The notes under the pieces were generated by a model. It saw only the letters and a list, made by a program, of their open reading frames with translations. It had not been told where the DNA came from and ran no database searches. A program made the translations under genes and the position numbers. This document shows, one piece after another, positions 43,701 to 57,100 of a stretch of DNA of 64,000 nucleotides. This DNA is from Pseudomicrostroma phylloplanum (lineage: Eukaryota > Basidiomycota > Exobasidiomycetes > Microstromatales). The stretch spans positions 558,001 to 622,000 of the forward strand of contig BCHS01000007.1 of NCBI GenBank assembly GCA_039545275.1. The letters are read 5' to 3'. The stretch's first letter is position 1; every line of letters begins with the position of its first letter.

Positions 43701-45207
43701 GTGTCGAGGTGGTGTGCTGAAGTCGCTGGATAGAATTTGAGGATAGCCTTCAACGTGTGACATTAGGCGCACTGGCAGGACCTCGTATGTCGCAAGGTTG
43801 CGGATGTAGGCAAGAAGCAGGTGTTCGGTGGCATTGCTGGCACGATTGTATGCATCGTACGTCCTGGCGAAGGTCTCGTCCTCGGGTAGACCAAACAAGA
43901 CGACGCCAAAGTGTCGAGCTAGCTTCGAGGGCGTCATGCCGTTCTTGAGACTGTAAGAGCAGGTCGAAGACAGCAAGGAGAAGAGGCTGAGGAGAAGATG
44001 GATAGATTCTTCGTCGATCTGCTCGACGAAGTATCGGAACGCCGTCCATGGATGCTCAGCCACTGCAAAAAAAGGAATACAATTTGCGTCAGAGGGGCTG
44101 CAACACTGCCTTGAAAGCCTGGCAATGGACTCACGCTTTTCTTCCTCCCGCCAATGCAAGTAGAGGTCCAGGTCCAGCCAGCCTCGTTGCTGAACGACAA
44201 CCACGTCTTCACCCGTCTCCCCCTTCCTTGCAGGCGCTGTGCTCGGCACAGGCACAGCATAGAAGCGACCTAGCCTAGCTAGAGTCCACTTGAGCAGAGC
44301 AGCAAGGTCATGCGGATTAGCGAAGCGAACTTCCTCGTTGATAGCACTGTTTGCAATGTCTGATAGGTCCGAGCCTGCAAGAGCTTTGAGCAGTAGTGCG
44401 ACGCCACCAGTAGACAGATCCAGAGCCATTGATGTGAAGATGAGGGGACAATCGAGACCTGATATCGGAAATGGAGTAGAACGTTAGATCGCCCGAGAAA
44501 TACATTCCAGACAACAAAGACTACTCACCTCTTTCCCTGATCTCCTTTGCGCAGAGCTCTACAATCTTGTGAGCCGACTGCAGCGTCATCTCAATGTCCC
44601 ACCCTTCATGTGTGTACCCATAGGGGAAAGCCTCTTTGCCATGAGCAGCGCCCGACGTCCCTCCCGCTCCGTTGACGCCGGAAGGCGGTAGCGGCAAGTC
44701 AGCTGCCAGACGACGATGAGATGGTCGTCTCACAGCTCCTGCGCCACTTGACTCCCCGGCTGGCCAGGCACCATTACGCTCATTACGCATGGGCAGAGTC
44801 GATACGCCATTCCTGCCGGCGCCCATGCCTGAGGGCATCATTCGGCCGAAGTCATCTACGGAGCCTTCTTGACGCGAGGGAGCCATGGGATGGATCGGCA
44901 GACTCTTTGACTGTAGGGCCTTGCGATCGCTCATCGTTGCTGGATTGCCTTTGGATGGGACAGGCGGTGTCGCTGTATGCTCCACAATCTGCGCCTCCTC
45001 GAGCGTTCTAGCATCCGTACTAGCCCGGCTGTGCACGATCAGGATCTCATCATCGCGAGCATGGGGCAGGTCTGAATTGGAGTTGGCAGCTTCGACGGAT
45101 CCGGCCTTAAGAGAGGGAGAAGTGTCCTTCTTGGTAGTGTTGGAGACACTTCGCAGTGCGGCGAAGCGACTGCTCTTGCCCGGGCGGCGTGAGAAGAGGG
45201 TGGTCAT
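40758..45207 (-). CDS. MSB1/Mug8-family morphogenesis protein (RhoGAP-like)
   Basis: Three exons (45207..44529, 44458..44135, 44062..40758) encode 1,435 aa. Residues about 195-600 carry the MSB1/Mug8 domain: GYTHEGWDIEMTLQSAHKIV, MALDLSTGGVALLLKALA, EHPWTAFRYFVEQIDEESIH and ARHFGVVLFGLPEDETF. The last resembles the tail of a RhoGAP fold. Msb1 works with Cdc42/Rho1 and formins in polarised growth and budding; the family is fungus-specific. The remaining 800 residues are disordered, Ser/Pro-rich, with basic patches and a final Glu-rich helix (SERERELELQES). The second intron (72 nt) is stop-free. The ATG at 45207 is the first in frame; upstream sequence lacks an ATG in this frame. Confidence 0.85.
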
Positions 45208-45868
45208 CCCTGTAGGAGAGCCCTGCCCCTCTTGACGAGCAGTCAAGGTTGTGAGAATGCCAGTGTTGTATGTGGTTGCTGATGGTTGTGGTACTGCAAT
45301 TCAGGGGCTACTTGGGAGCAGGCGAATGGATGTACGAGAGTGGCGGTGTTCAAGACAGTAATTGCAGACGGCAGTGGGTATAGCGGTATTGAGGAGCCTG
45401 GAAGCAACGCAAGGGAGGGTAATGGCGGATGGAGAGATCACCAGAGGTGACGACGGCGTCTCGCTTGTCCGTGGGCGTCGAGAAGGGAATAAGGCACGAT
45501 GAGGCCCTGACGGCAAAGAGGGAGGAGCCCATCCATCCACAGCTTCGGAAAGGAGGCGACGCATCACATGCACCAACACCATCAACCCCGACAGGTCAGG
45601 CGCAGGCACACACCTGCGAGAACAACACACCATCCTTCCGTTCCGAGGATCATCGGGGTCAATGGACCTGACATCACAGCAACGAGAATGAGCAAAGAAT
45701 GAAACATGCAAGTGGTGTGAATGGTGGGAAGACACTAGAAGGAACAACAAAAAGAGTACAAGACATACGATACAAACAAGCAAAAGTAATGGATGAAGGT
45801 GGACAGCACTAGCTGGAGCAAGAACCATATCAGAAAAGAAGCATGACAGAACAGCGGGCTACCGAGCC
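45208..45868. other. Intergenic between MSB1 and the RING ligase gene
   Basis: 661 bp between two minus-strand genes: the MSB1 promoter plus the 3' flank of the RING gene. ORFs here (175 aa at 45828..45301 and others) show no family features. Confidence 0.45.
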
Positions 45869-47629
45869 TCACTCGCCCTCCCAACCTCTCCGCTCACCGT
45901 CACTCAACAGCGGGATGCTCTCGTTGTCGCCGCCATCCGTCACGTCAGTTTGAGCGGCCTCTTCCATCCGAGACTCAATGACAGCTGCAGTGCTCCCCTC
46001 GGCCTCACTCGTCCCACTGGCCGACGCACCCGGTAGCATAGCTGTAGCCAGCGGCGTGTCCGCCTCTCCTGGAGCATTAGGGCTGACAGGGGAGGGGGCT
46101 GGTGGGACTGGCACGGTGATGTCCCGACGACAGCTTGGACAGAACTTCTTGATCTTGATAAGCCACTCGTCGATACAGGCCTTGTGGAAGAGATGCTGGC
46201 AGGGTAGGAGCCTTACACGCTCCCCGTCCTCAAAATTAGCCAGGCAGATGGCGCATTCGTCGGCCGAGTAGTACAGGCGCTGGTCGGCAGCAGACGAAGA
46301 TTCGCCTGCTGCTTCCGCGGCCTCACTTGCGGTGGAGGGCAGGTTTGTCGAGCTCGTGTGTCCAGCTTCGACGTCGTCTCGATAGACGGTTGCGCGGGCT
46401 TCCTTCTGAGCATCCTCGTCCCATTTCAGACCTCCCTTGTCCCAGATGGCACAAGGCAGATTGAGCACAACGAGCTCAGGTGCTCGCTCTTTGCGACGGC
46501 GCTGAATTTGACGAAGCTTGTGGACAATGACTGTCGAAAGAGTCATCAGAGAGGGCAGCATGAGGAGGAGGAGTGCCAGATTGAGCAGGGGCCTGTGATA
46601 GAAAGACAGAAGTAGAGGATCAGCATGCGGGTCGTACGACTACACTACCATCGCACCATCTGAGTCTACTCACCATTCGAAGAGAGCATCGTCTCGGCTT
46701 AGTATGATCTCAACACCCATTGTCGGGTCACTCTCGCTATAAACCCTCTTGAGGTCTTCGAAGCTCCTCCAAGAGATAAAAGTGCTGGGAATCTCAATAT
46801 CGCTGACGTCCCCCTGAGCGAACATGGTCAGCAGGCGAGGAAGGTCGTCGTCCTCTGGCTCCTCCCACCCCCATGGTGTTCGGTGGGCAGGCTCGGGCGG
46901 GCTCTGGTCGCCAACGACGACAGCACGAGCTCCTAATGCTTGAGCAAGTCTGATCTTCGACACGAACGGGCAATTGCCCCGTGAGACCAATGCGATCCAG
47001 TCCGATGGCGGTGCGGTGCTGTTCTTGAAGCCTGTACTGGGGGAACGACTCTCGAAAGTGGTCTGCGAATCTTGAGCTGGACCGGTGGCGTATTGAAAGG
47101 CTTGGCTGTTCTCCTTCTGCTCGTCATCCGCCATCTCCAGCCAGAAATCCTCCTCTTCATCAGACGATGTATGCGACTTGTGTGTCCAGCCAGGCCCACC
47201 TTCAACAGGGCAGCCAAAGATCGGATCAACACCGTCCTTGCCGCTGAAAGCGGAAGCGACGTCCTCCTTGCCTGCAGGCGCTCTCTCATGCCAAAAGGTG
47301 GAGATGGGGATGAGGTGACCTCTCAGTCCTTCGTCGGTGGCTATATGCGGGCCAAAAGCTGCTGGACGGGTAGCATACATGGCTTGTGTCTTGACGACTT
47401 CCAGTGAGCCCTCGCCCCAGAGGAAAGACGATCCTTGCTGCGCCAAACCTTGGCGGGTAGGTGCGTCACCATTGGGGATGAGAGGCGAGAGGAGGGATCC
47501 GAGTCGATCGAAGAGGGTGGGATTGTCGGTCGCAGCTTTAGAAGAGCTTGAAGCTTGAACATCGACTGCGCCGCCTGCTGCCGTTGCACACAGGCAGTAT
47601 AGCAGGATCAAGGCTGAGCGAGGGGTCAT
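45869..47629 (-). CDS. PA-TM-RING E3 ubiquitin ligase, endomembrane
   Basis: Two exons (47629..46674, 46592..45869) encode 559 aa. A signal peptide ([17 protein letters not shown]) opens the chain. The protease-associated domain, about residues 215-300, shows [28 protein letters not shown] and IPSTFISW. One membrane segment follows directly at about 320-345 ([19 protein letters not shown]). A cytosolic RING-H2 finger lies at about 432-474: [17 protein letters not shown]. This is the RNF13/RNF167/RMR architecture: ligases that ubiquitinate endosomal, Golgi or vacuolar membrane proteins, with the PA domain in the lumen. The intron falls exactly between the lumenal part and the membrane segment. 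The tail is acidic. The start is the ATG that gives the signal peptide. Confidence 0.93.
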
Positions 47630-48194
47630 GGTGGCGGTGAGACACAGAGCCCGGGTGAGGAGTCGGGTTGACAGCCCCAGGTGGCGGGCGTGAGATAGCT
47701 GAGGATCAGCTGAAGAAGGAAAGGCTCGAGTAAGATGCGACCCAAACAAAGATAAGGAGCAGTTGGGAGTGTCGATGCTGAGGCCAAGGCAAGGCGGGGT
47801 GATGGTCAGCGTTCGTAGATCAGCATGGGTCCACAGCCTCGTCTAATTTCGGCCGCCCCGCCTGGCTGCCCGCCCGCCCGCCCGCCTGCCGTCATCGCCT
47901 GTGCGGGCGGGGCGCCAAGTGGAGAGCCATGGACATCTCGTGGACTCCAAGGCGCGACTTCCGTCCCGCATCTCACCCTCTGGACACAACCACCACCACG
48001 ATACTATCCTGATCGAGCCAAAGAGAGGCAGACGCAGCGGACTGGATACCCTCGAAGCTCCTTCTTCCTCACAGCGTTCCCGAAGAAGCCTCTGCGTTCC
48101 GCGGACTTCCTCTCACCGGTCCGCCACGCCTCATCCATCTTCTCCCCAGCGCACAGCCAAACCAGCACAGCGGCCCTGACCGCTCCCGCTCAGG
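47630..48194. promoter_or_regulatory. Divergent promoter region of RING ligase and VPS13
   Basis: 565 bp between outward-facing ATGs, with a (CCCG)4 run at 47869..47884 next to cctgccg. No TATA box and no coding signal are seen. Short plus-strand ORFs from 47825 and 47901 look random. Confidence 0.5.
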
Positions 48195-51100
48195 ATGCTG
48201 GAAGGTGTGCTAGCGTCGGTCTTGAACCGCTTCCTTGCCTCATACGTTGATGGGCTGAACACCAGCCAGCTCAACGTCGGCATCTGGAGCGGCGACGTCA
48301 AGCTAAAGAAGTGAGTGGCAGTCATTGTCTCACCGTTGCGCCAGGCCACGGTCTCACTGACGCCTGCTCTCTGGTCCTTTCCTCTTCTTCTTCCAGCCTC
48401 CGCCTCAAGACGTCCGCACTTGACAAGTTCCGACTGCCAATCGATGTCAAGGAAGGCTACCTCGGTGATCTCACTCTGTCCATTCCCTGGTCAAATCTCA
48501 AGGGAAAGCCTGTGAGGGTCCTCATTGAGAACGTCCACCTTCTCGCGGCGCCCAAGAATGCTTCGGCAGAAGTGGACGAAGCAGAGGAGGAGGAGAGAGC
48601 TCAAGCGGCTAAGCAAGAGAAGCTGGCAAATGCCGAGCTTCTGGGCAGAGACTCGGGCGCTTCCGTGGGAGCCATGAGCGACGAGGAAGCTCAGAAGAAC
48701 GAAAGCTTTACCAGTTCCCTCGTCACGAAGATCGTCGACAATCTGCAGATCACGGTCCGGAATATTCACGTCAGGTACGAGGACAAGCTGTCCAATCCTG
48801 AGCATCCTTTCTCAGCCGGATTCACTCTATCTGAATTCTCCGCAGTATCCACCGACGGGAACTGGAACCCCACTTTCATTCAGAACAGTACAGATGGTAT
48901 TCACAAGCTTGCGCGTCTCGAGTCGCTGTCACTCTACTGGGACACAGACTCTGCTTCTCTCGCCGGCTTTGATCCGGCGACGTCGCAGAAGAAGTTCTCG
49001 GAACTCATTCCCCGCGATGGACAAGACCCTTCCCATCAATATATTCTCAAGCCCGTCTCGGGAGCAGGCAGACTGGTCATGAGACGAAAGATGACACCAG
49101 AAGTAGCAAAGATGGACGCTCAGCTTCTCTTTGACGAGCTTGGGTTTGCTCTTGACGATGAGCAATATCGGGATGTCATCTCGGTTGCCGACCTCTTCCA
49201 CTTCTATACTAGGCAAGCGCAATACCGGAAGTTCAGAGCCTCACCGAAAGAGCTGGAAAAGAACCGACCTCGGGCACTGTTTAAGTTCGCAGGCAGAGCC
49301 ATCATCAACGAAGTACATGAAAAGCATCGTGTCTGGACGTGGGAGTACTTCAAGCAGAGACGAGACGACCGGAAAGCCTACGTTGAACTCTTCAAGCACA
49401 AGGACGAGCAGCAGGCGAAGCAGAACCAGAAGCAGGCCAGTGTACAACCTACTAGCAGCGAAGAAGGGGAGAAGCTGCGTGAGCTGGAGCAGAGGCTGTC
49501 GTACAAGGATATTCGGTTTTACAGGTCCATCGCTCGCAACGAGCTGCGCAAAGAGCGAGCCGCAAAGAAGAAGGAAGAGGCAGAACACGGCACAGTGCAG
49601 AAAGCTGCTGCTACCGGTGGCAGCTGGCTAGGGTGGATCTGGGGAGGCGCCACACATGATCAGAAGCAAGGCGATGGTGTTCTGAATGAGGAACAAAGAA
49701 AAGAGCTCTACGATGCCATCGAGTGGGACGAGTCTATGGGCAACAAGTCGATCTCGGACGCCGTAGACGCCCCAGGCGATGCCATCCAAATGCGTCTGAC
49801 GACGAAGCTGCAAACAGGATCGTTCGCACTGAAAGACCACTCGAGGGGCACCAATATACTCGCTCTGGTCTTTGACTCGCTGCAAGCTGACGTCGTGCAA
49901 CGAGTTGACAACCTAGAAGCAGCTCTCTCGCTAGGTGGCCTCAGAGTCTATGATGGTACGACTCCAAATTCCTTGTATCCTCAGATCGTCCGGGTCAAAG
50001 ACGACGATCTGACAGCTCCCGAGCGTCAGTTGTCTGACGGCAGCGAAGATATCAAGGAGATCGAAAGGCAAGTGGGTACCGAGAGCGATCCAGACAACCC
50101 CTTCTTCTTCCTCAAGTTCGAGAACAAGCCCCTCGACAAGAGGGCTGACAATGCTCTCACGGTGAAGATGCGATCTATGGAGATCATCTACCATCGCGGG
50201 TATGTGGAGTCAATCTTCCGCTTCTTCCGTCCTCCCGAGAGTGAGCTCGAGCTCATTGGAGCGCTGATTGATGTTGCTAGTGAGACATTAGAGGGTATTC
50301 GGAAAGAGACTCGAGCAGGTCTAGAAGCAGCTCTCGAGAACCACAAGACAATCGATGTTGTCTTGGACATCTCCGCTCCCATCATTATTATACCCGAAGA
50401 TGTGACCGCTAGAAAGTGCCAGCACGTTGTCCTCGATGCTGGTCATATCGGAGTGCGATCCGTACTGGCCCCACAGGAAGCGATCGATGCGGTTCGATCA
50501 AAGACCTCCAAGCAATATACCGACAGTGACTACAAGCAGCTGGAAGACCTCATGTACGATCGGTTCTTCGTCAAGCTTGAGTCCGCACAGCTGGTGATGG
50601 GGAACGATCTGGAGTCTTGCTTGAGAAGTCTGGAGGGATCCACCACAATGGATCACAACCTACACCTACTGGAGCGCATCAATCTCAACTTCACAGTTCA
50701 CAACTCAATTCTACCCTCAGCCCCTAACCTCACCAAGGTCAAGGTGACGGGCCACCTGCCGACTTTACGGGTCAATTTCAGCGACCGTAAATACCACCAA
50801 CTCATGGCTGTCGTCGATGTTGCCATTCCAAACTTCGACGATGAAGACGAGCAGGACGGAGCTTCGCCGCGGACCGCACGGATAGAAGACATTCCTGAAG
50901 CAGACACGTCAGGCGCAGACGGCCGGCGTCGAAGTCAGAGTAGATCCGGCGAGAAGCGAGTGAGCAAGCTTGGCAATGAGACGGACGCGCTAGACCTGAA
51001 CAAGGAGCGGCGGTCGAGAATCGCCAGTCAGATGAGGGGCGAAGATGACTATCTCGTTGACGATGACGATGATGACAGCTTCGAAGACGCCGAGGATGTC

Positions 51101-54100
51101 AAGACGGATCATATCAATGCTCATCAGAAGATCTTCGAGCTCAACTTCGTCGTCGATCAGCTACAAGCGTCGATCTTCAAGTCCAACGCCGACATAAGCA
51201 AGCCCGACCGCTTGCTTGTCGAAGCAACCTTCGAAGGTTTCTTCTTCGGCCTGGCAGTGCTGCCATACCAGCTCAATGTTGATGTCGGACTCCGATCTCT
51301 TCAGCTGGAAGACAAGATCGTTGACCATGGTCCTGCTTTCAAGTATCTGCTGACCTCTAAGACTGTTGATGATGGCCAGAGCGTCGGTGGCACCAAGGCC
51401 CACCGAAACGAGAGCAAGGAGGCTGACGGACAGAGCACACCTAGTTCGTCAAAGGACTTGGTGAAGGTCCAGTATATCCGAGTCCAGCCCGACTCTCCGG
51501 AGTTCATGAGCGTTTACGAAGGCATCGACCAGTCTATCAATGTCGAGCTTTCGACGATCAATATCATGCTCACACGTGTCTCGATCCTGGCGGTCTATGA
51601 CTGGATCATGACTACATTTGTTCCGCAAGAGGAGCCGCAAAAGCAGCAGCAAGTCAGCAAAGCCGACGCAGGGCCGCAAAGCAAGGGACCAACAGAAGAG
51701 CACTCGAAAGAGCGTTCGAACCAAGCGCTTTCTTCTCAGGACGAGCCTCGTAAGGAGAAACTGCGCATTCGTGTTAAGCTCACTTCTGTCGTTCTACGCC
51801 TCAACAACGATGGCACTTTGCTCTCGACGCTGACTCTCTCGACTGCCGACGTTGCAGTCTTCTTGCGAGGTGCTACCTTGCGAGTTGCTGCACGGCTAGG
51901 GTCCCTTCTGCTGCTTGATAACACACAGCGAGATACCGCCGCTCCGGAGTTCAAGAAGCTGCTAACCATCGAAGGCGATGAGCTGGCAGACTTCTCGTAC
52001 GAAACCTTCGACCCGGAAGACTCGGCTTCATATCCTGGATACGATAGCTCGATCTGGCTGCGAAGCGGCTCTCTCCGCTTCACCTTCATGGAGGAGCCGA
52101 TTCGTGACTTGCTCATCTTCTTCTCCAAGTTTGCTCGCATGAAGGCAGTATATGATGCAGCTACTGAAGCGGCCACTGCTCAAGCCACTCAGTTGCAGGA
52201 GCGGGCCAGTAAGATGCACTACGATGTCATCATTCAGTCGCCCGTCGTTGTCCTGCCCAGAGATGCTTCTTCAAGTGATGTGCTCATTGCCAATCTGGGT
52301 GAAATCTACGCACACAATACCTTCCCGCCGAAGGATGAGGGTCACGTGGTGACGAAAGTCGAGGCTGGCCTAAGGCATATCCGCCTCGCCTCGCGATTGA
52401 GGCACGACAGCCAGAACTACAACGTGCAGATGATTGACGACGTCAACATCTCAGTGGATATGACTCAGGAGCAGCATCTGGACCACCACAATGAGAGCGA
52501 TGAGCCAGAGATGCAGATCATTGCCAGAATGTCAGATGTGCAGATCAAGATGACACAGCACCAGTATTGCTTCATCATGGCCTTGACACAAAGTATACCT
52601 CGAGCCTTTGCTATTGATTTCGGAGACGACGATGCGGAAGATATTACCGAGGCCGTCTCTGCCGTTCCCTCGGTTCCAACAACGCCTAGTCCTCCAGACA
52701 GCAAGAGTGGCAGCGGCAGCCCGATCCAACGCTCAGGTCCAGACATGCTACCCGAACTTGGGACAGTGTCACACCAGGCGAACGGAGAAAGCAAAGTCCT
52801 CAGCACCGCCCTGGACCTTCTTTTCAGCGTCCGTACCATCAATCTGGAGATCTTCACTGCTGCTGCGACAGGTCAGGATAGCTTGTACAAGGCTAGTCTG
52901 GCGCGTTTCACTCTTAGCAACACAGAGGTGAAGCTCAAGATGCTCTCGGATTCAAGTCTCGAGGCCGAGCTGGCTCTGAAAGCCTTTACTGTGTCCGATA
53001 CCCGGCCAGACAAGGACACCAAGTTCCGCGAGATCATTCCCGCCTCAAGACACGTTGGTCACCAGCTCATGGTCTCTTTCACAATGTCCGGAGATCCGAC
53101 GGACAAGTCTGGACTAGCACTCATCACAGTAGACTCCCCAAAGATGATCTTTGCTCTCGATCCGCTCTTCGCCTTGCTGGAGTATGCAACGAGTCCTTTC
53201 CAAGAAGAGCCTGGCTCCACAGGTGATGATGCTAGTCTAGCGCCCAGCAAGCAACCACAACCTGCCTCCCGAGTACCCTCGACAGCAGTGTCAAAGGCGC
53301 CGTCAGCGCCTACACCCGCGCAGCCTCAGAAGCAGCCGGCGGAGTCATCTCCGAGTCCCGAGGCGGGTGGGATCTCCTTCCGAGTCAATGTTGTCGACCC
53401 GAGTGTTCTGTTGCTAGCGTCACCAGAGAAGGCTGACTCAGAAGTCATTGTCTTGTCGATCAAGCAAGTGTTGCTCTCGCAGCAGGGCATCCTCGCGCTC
53501 AAGGTGGACTCGATGGGCATGTTTGTGACTCGGATGAGCCGCCCGCGAGACTCCTCTTTGAGGCTGCTTGACAACTTTGATCTCGCTCTCTCGATGGACA
53601 CGCGATCGTCTGCATCTAGACAGATGACAAGCATTGAGATCGACATTGAACCCATCGTCTTGAGGGTATCATACGGCGACATCATGCTCTTGTCTTCTGT
53701 CGTCAACAAGGCGATCGAGCTGTCGTCTCGAGCGTCCGATGACTCGGCAGCGAAGCAAGCCCGCGGTCCTGGCTCTTCGGTCGCGGGTTCCTCTGTGGCA
53801 GTCCCTGCAAGTACCCACATGGCTCGAGCTGGCTCGACTACGAAGAGCATCGAGCCATCCCCTGAGGCTGGCAAGTCGACGAAGAGCTACGAGGCTGAGC
53901 TCATCATCTCGAAAGAGGTGCTGAAGGCCGAGGTAGCTGGTGTTCAAGTTGTGCTGATTGGTGACATTCACACCCTACCTTTGCTTGACCTTTCCATCGA
54001 GAAGTTTACCGTCGACGTCCGGGACTGGACTGGAGACATGCAAGCCAACGCTCAGCTCGCGACCTACATCAACTACTACAACTTGTCCAGGTCTCACTGG

Positions 54101-57100
54101 GAGCCGCTCATCGAGCCTTGGGTGGTGGAGCTTGCCCTGCAGAATTCTTCGTCCCCAGCTAGTACTCATATGACTATCTCTTCGAAGCGCCGCCTGGAGG
54201 TGAACGTGACCACAACCCTTATCGAGACTGCCTTGACATCGATGGCAATCCTCGGTGATCCCAGCAATTACACCAGCTCATCGCGACAACACCAAGCGCC
54301 TTTCAAGATCCGCAACCGGACTGGTTATCGCTTGAGTTTGTGTGCGGAGCACGACGATCGAAAGGTAAAAGCTACTCCACAGTACCTCGATGACAGCTCC
54401 GACATGCCCTTCAGTTTCAGTGACTGGAAGTCGATGCGAGAAAACATCACCGAGACTGGTGGGAGGAGATTGGCCCTTGACTTCGAAGGCATGCCGTGGG
54501 ATCGACTGAAACACATCTCGGTCGACCGCGAGGGTGAGTTCGTCTACAACCTTAGGCCCAAGCTCGACAAGGTCGCGCATCGGGTCATCTGTGATATCAA
54601 GCTGGAGGACAATGTGAAGGTGATCACTTTCCGATCGTCCTTCGTAGTTGAGAATAGCACGATGGTGCCGGTGGAGATGATGATCCTTGACAAAGATGGC
54701 AAGCACACAGATAAGACTCGCCGCATTGCACCTGGCGAAAGCTGTCCCGTCCCCATCGAAGATGCATTCCATCACAAGATCAGACTGCGTCCCGACCGTG
54801 GCTTCGATTACCAATGGTCGAACGACAGCGTCGGCTGGCAAGATCTCATGAAGAGAACAGCGCGCTCGATCTCTTGCAAGGCCAGCGAGCCCAACGAAGC
54901 TCCCTTCCGCTTCCAGTGCTTCTCTGACTACGACAAGCAAGACCCGATGAGTCGACAGTATCCCAAGGTGACCCTACGATTGCGGCCACCGGTCGAGATC
55001 GAGAATCTCCTCCCTTACGATATCCAGTACCGGATCTTCGACAAGAACATGAACCACAACTGGTCGAGCTTCCTGCGAAAAGGAGGAGTTTCTCCGATTC
55101 ACGTCGTTGAGCTCTCACATCTGCTGCTGTTGAGCGCAGACATTCAGTCTTCGGTCTTCTCGCCTAGTGAATTCGCCATCATCGCGACAGATAATCCGGA
55201 TGACTTCCCCGTGGAGAAGGATCTGACCCTGGCCGATTCAGAGAACCTCAAGCTCAATCTGCGACTGCACTACTACAAGTATCCGGACAGTGGTGGAGCC
55301 TTTAAAGTGTCCATCTACTCGCCGTACATCTTCATCAATCAGACTGGCCTGCCCTTCTCGCTCAAGACCAAATCTTGGCTCGGTGCTGCCAAGCTCGTCG
55401 CCGGCCAAGACTCTGGTCCTGTATCGTCCCTTCGAAAAGAGCCCATGCCGTTCGTGTTCTCGCATAGCAGCAATGACCGTAGGAACAGGATGCTCTTGAG
55501 AGTTGGAGATTCTGGATGGTCGAAGCCTCTGTCTTTCGAGGCTATCGGATCTGAGATGGAAGTAGTCTTGCCTTCCGCGTCAAAGAATGAGGAGATCCAT
55601 CTGGGACTGACTATCAGTGATGGGCTAGGCAAGTTCAAGCTGTCCAAGGTCGTCAAGTTGCGTCCTCGCTATATCGTGCGAAACCAGCTGAACGAGTCTA
55701 TCAACCTGCGAGAGGCGGGTGCGGCTGACTTTGTCACATCCGAGGCGAACACGCGTCTGCCACTGCACTTCCTTCGCGTAGGCGCTACTAAGCAGATGAC
55801 CCTTGCTTGGCCTGGGTTGAACAACAAGTGGACCGCGCCCTTCAATGTCGAGGACGTCGGTACCGTCCACTTGCGCATCGCCAAAGCTGGTCACCATCAG
55901 CAGCTTGTCAAAGCTGAGGTCCTTCCCGAAGGCCCGACCGTGTTCATCACATTGAGCTACGAGACTGGACCCTGGCCGTTCATGATGAGGAACGAAAGTG
56001 ACTACACTATCACATTCAGTCAGACTGCCGAGAGGACCGAATCTGATGGCCAGATGGCGTATGAGCAAGTAGGCAAGCGATACGAGTTGAAGCCTCGATC
56101 GAAGATGAAGTTTGCCTGGGACTTCCCTTCACAGAAGAGCAAGCTGATCAAGCTGATTGCCAACGGGCGAGAGAGGAACGTCAACCCCCTCGAGATCGGA
56201 AGTCAACTGCCCTTCAAGTTCCCTGCTGCTGATGGCAGAGGCAATCGTGTGGTCTCCATCGATGTCAGGCTCGACGGACCTACGCAGACTGTAGTGCTGT
56301 CCAATTACTCGGAGGCGCTGAGCAACTACAAGATCAAGAGACCCAACCTGTCGCGGTCGGACACGATGAACAGTCGTGCTAGCACTGAGATGGGCTTCGA
56401 GGCAGTCGATATTGATACCGACATCATCTCCTCGTTTGGGCTCATCCTGTCTGGAGTGGGCATTTCCCTCATGGACAGGCGAGTGCAAGAAATTGCCTAC
56501 ATCAGTCTCTCCGACGTTGATGTTCGATACAATGAGTCTCAGGCGACGCGAACGTACGGCTTGACGATCAAGTGGATGCAGATAGACAATCAGCTATGGG
56601 GTGCTCTGTTCCCTATCAGTCTGTACCCGGCCAACCTGCCCAAGGACAAGGCCGCATTGGAGACCTTGCCTACCCTGCAAGTTGCCGTCGTCGAAGCGAA
56701 AGACGAGACGCATGGAGTGCGTCATCTCAAGTACGCTTCAGTGCTGTTGCAAGAGCTCCAGATTGAGATCGAGCTCGAGTGGCTCATGGTCCTCCTCGAT
56801 TTCTCAAAGGCCTTCGAGCGAGCTTTGCCAGTCGAAGCCGAGGGAGACTATACCGACAGTCCGACGGAGATTCCAGATCCTCAGCGCATCGAAGTCAAGC
56901 AGGCTGATATCTACATTGAGCTGCTACTCCTGCAGCCATTGTTCCTCACCATCTCGTTCCTGATGAGCGATCGTGGCGAACGCAACGCGGAAGACCAGGT
57001 CGCACAGTCTCGGTCGCCTCTGGCGTTCCTCGTCGGGGCGGTCACCTCAGCTGTCGGCAATCTCAACCAAGCCCCGATTCGTCTCTCTGCCATCGCCATC

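Noticed and set aside
45301..45828. 175-codon minus-strand ORF between MSB1 and the RING gene
   Set aside because: It has no domain, no splice logic and lies in the expected promoter/3' flank.
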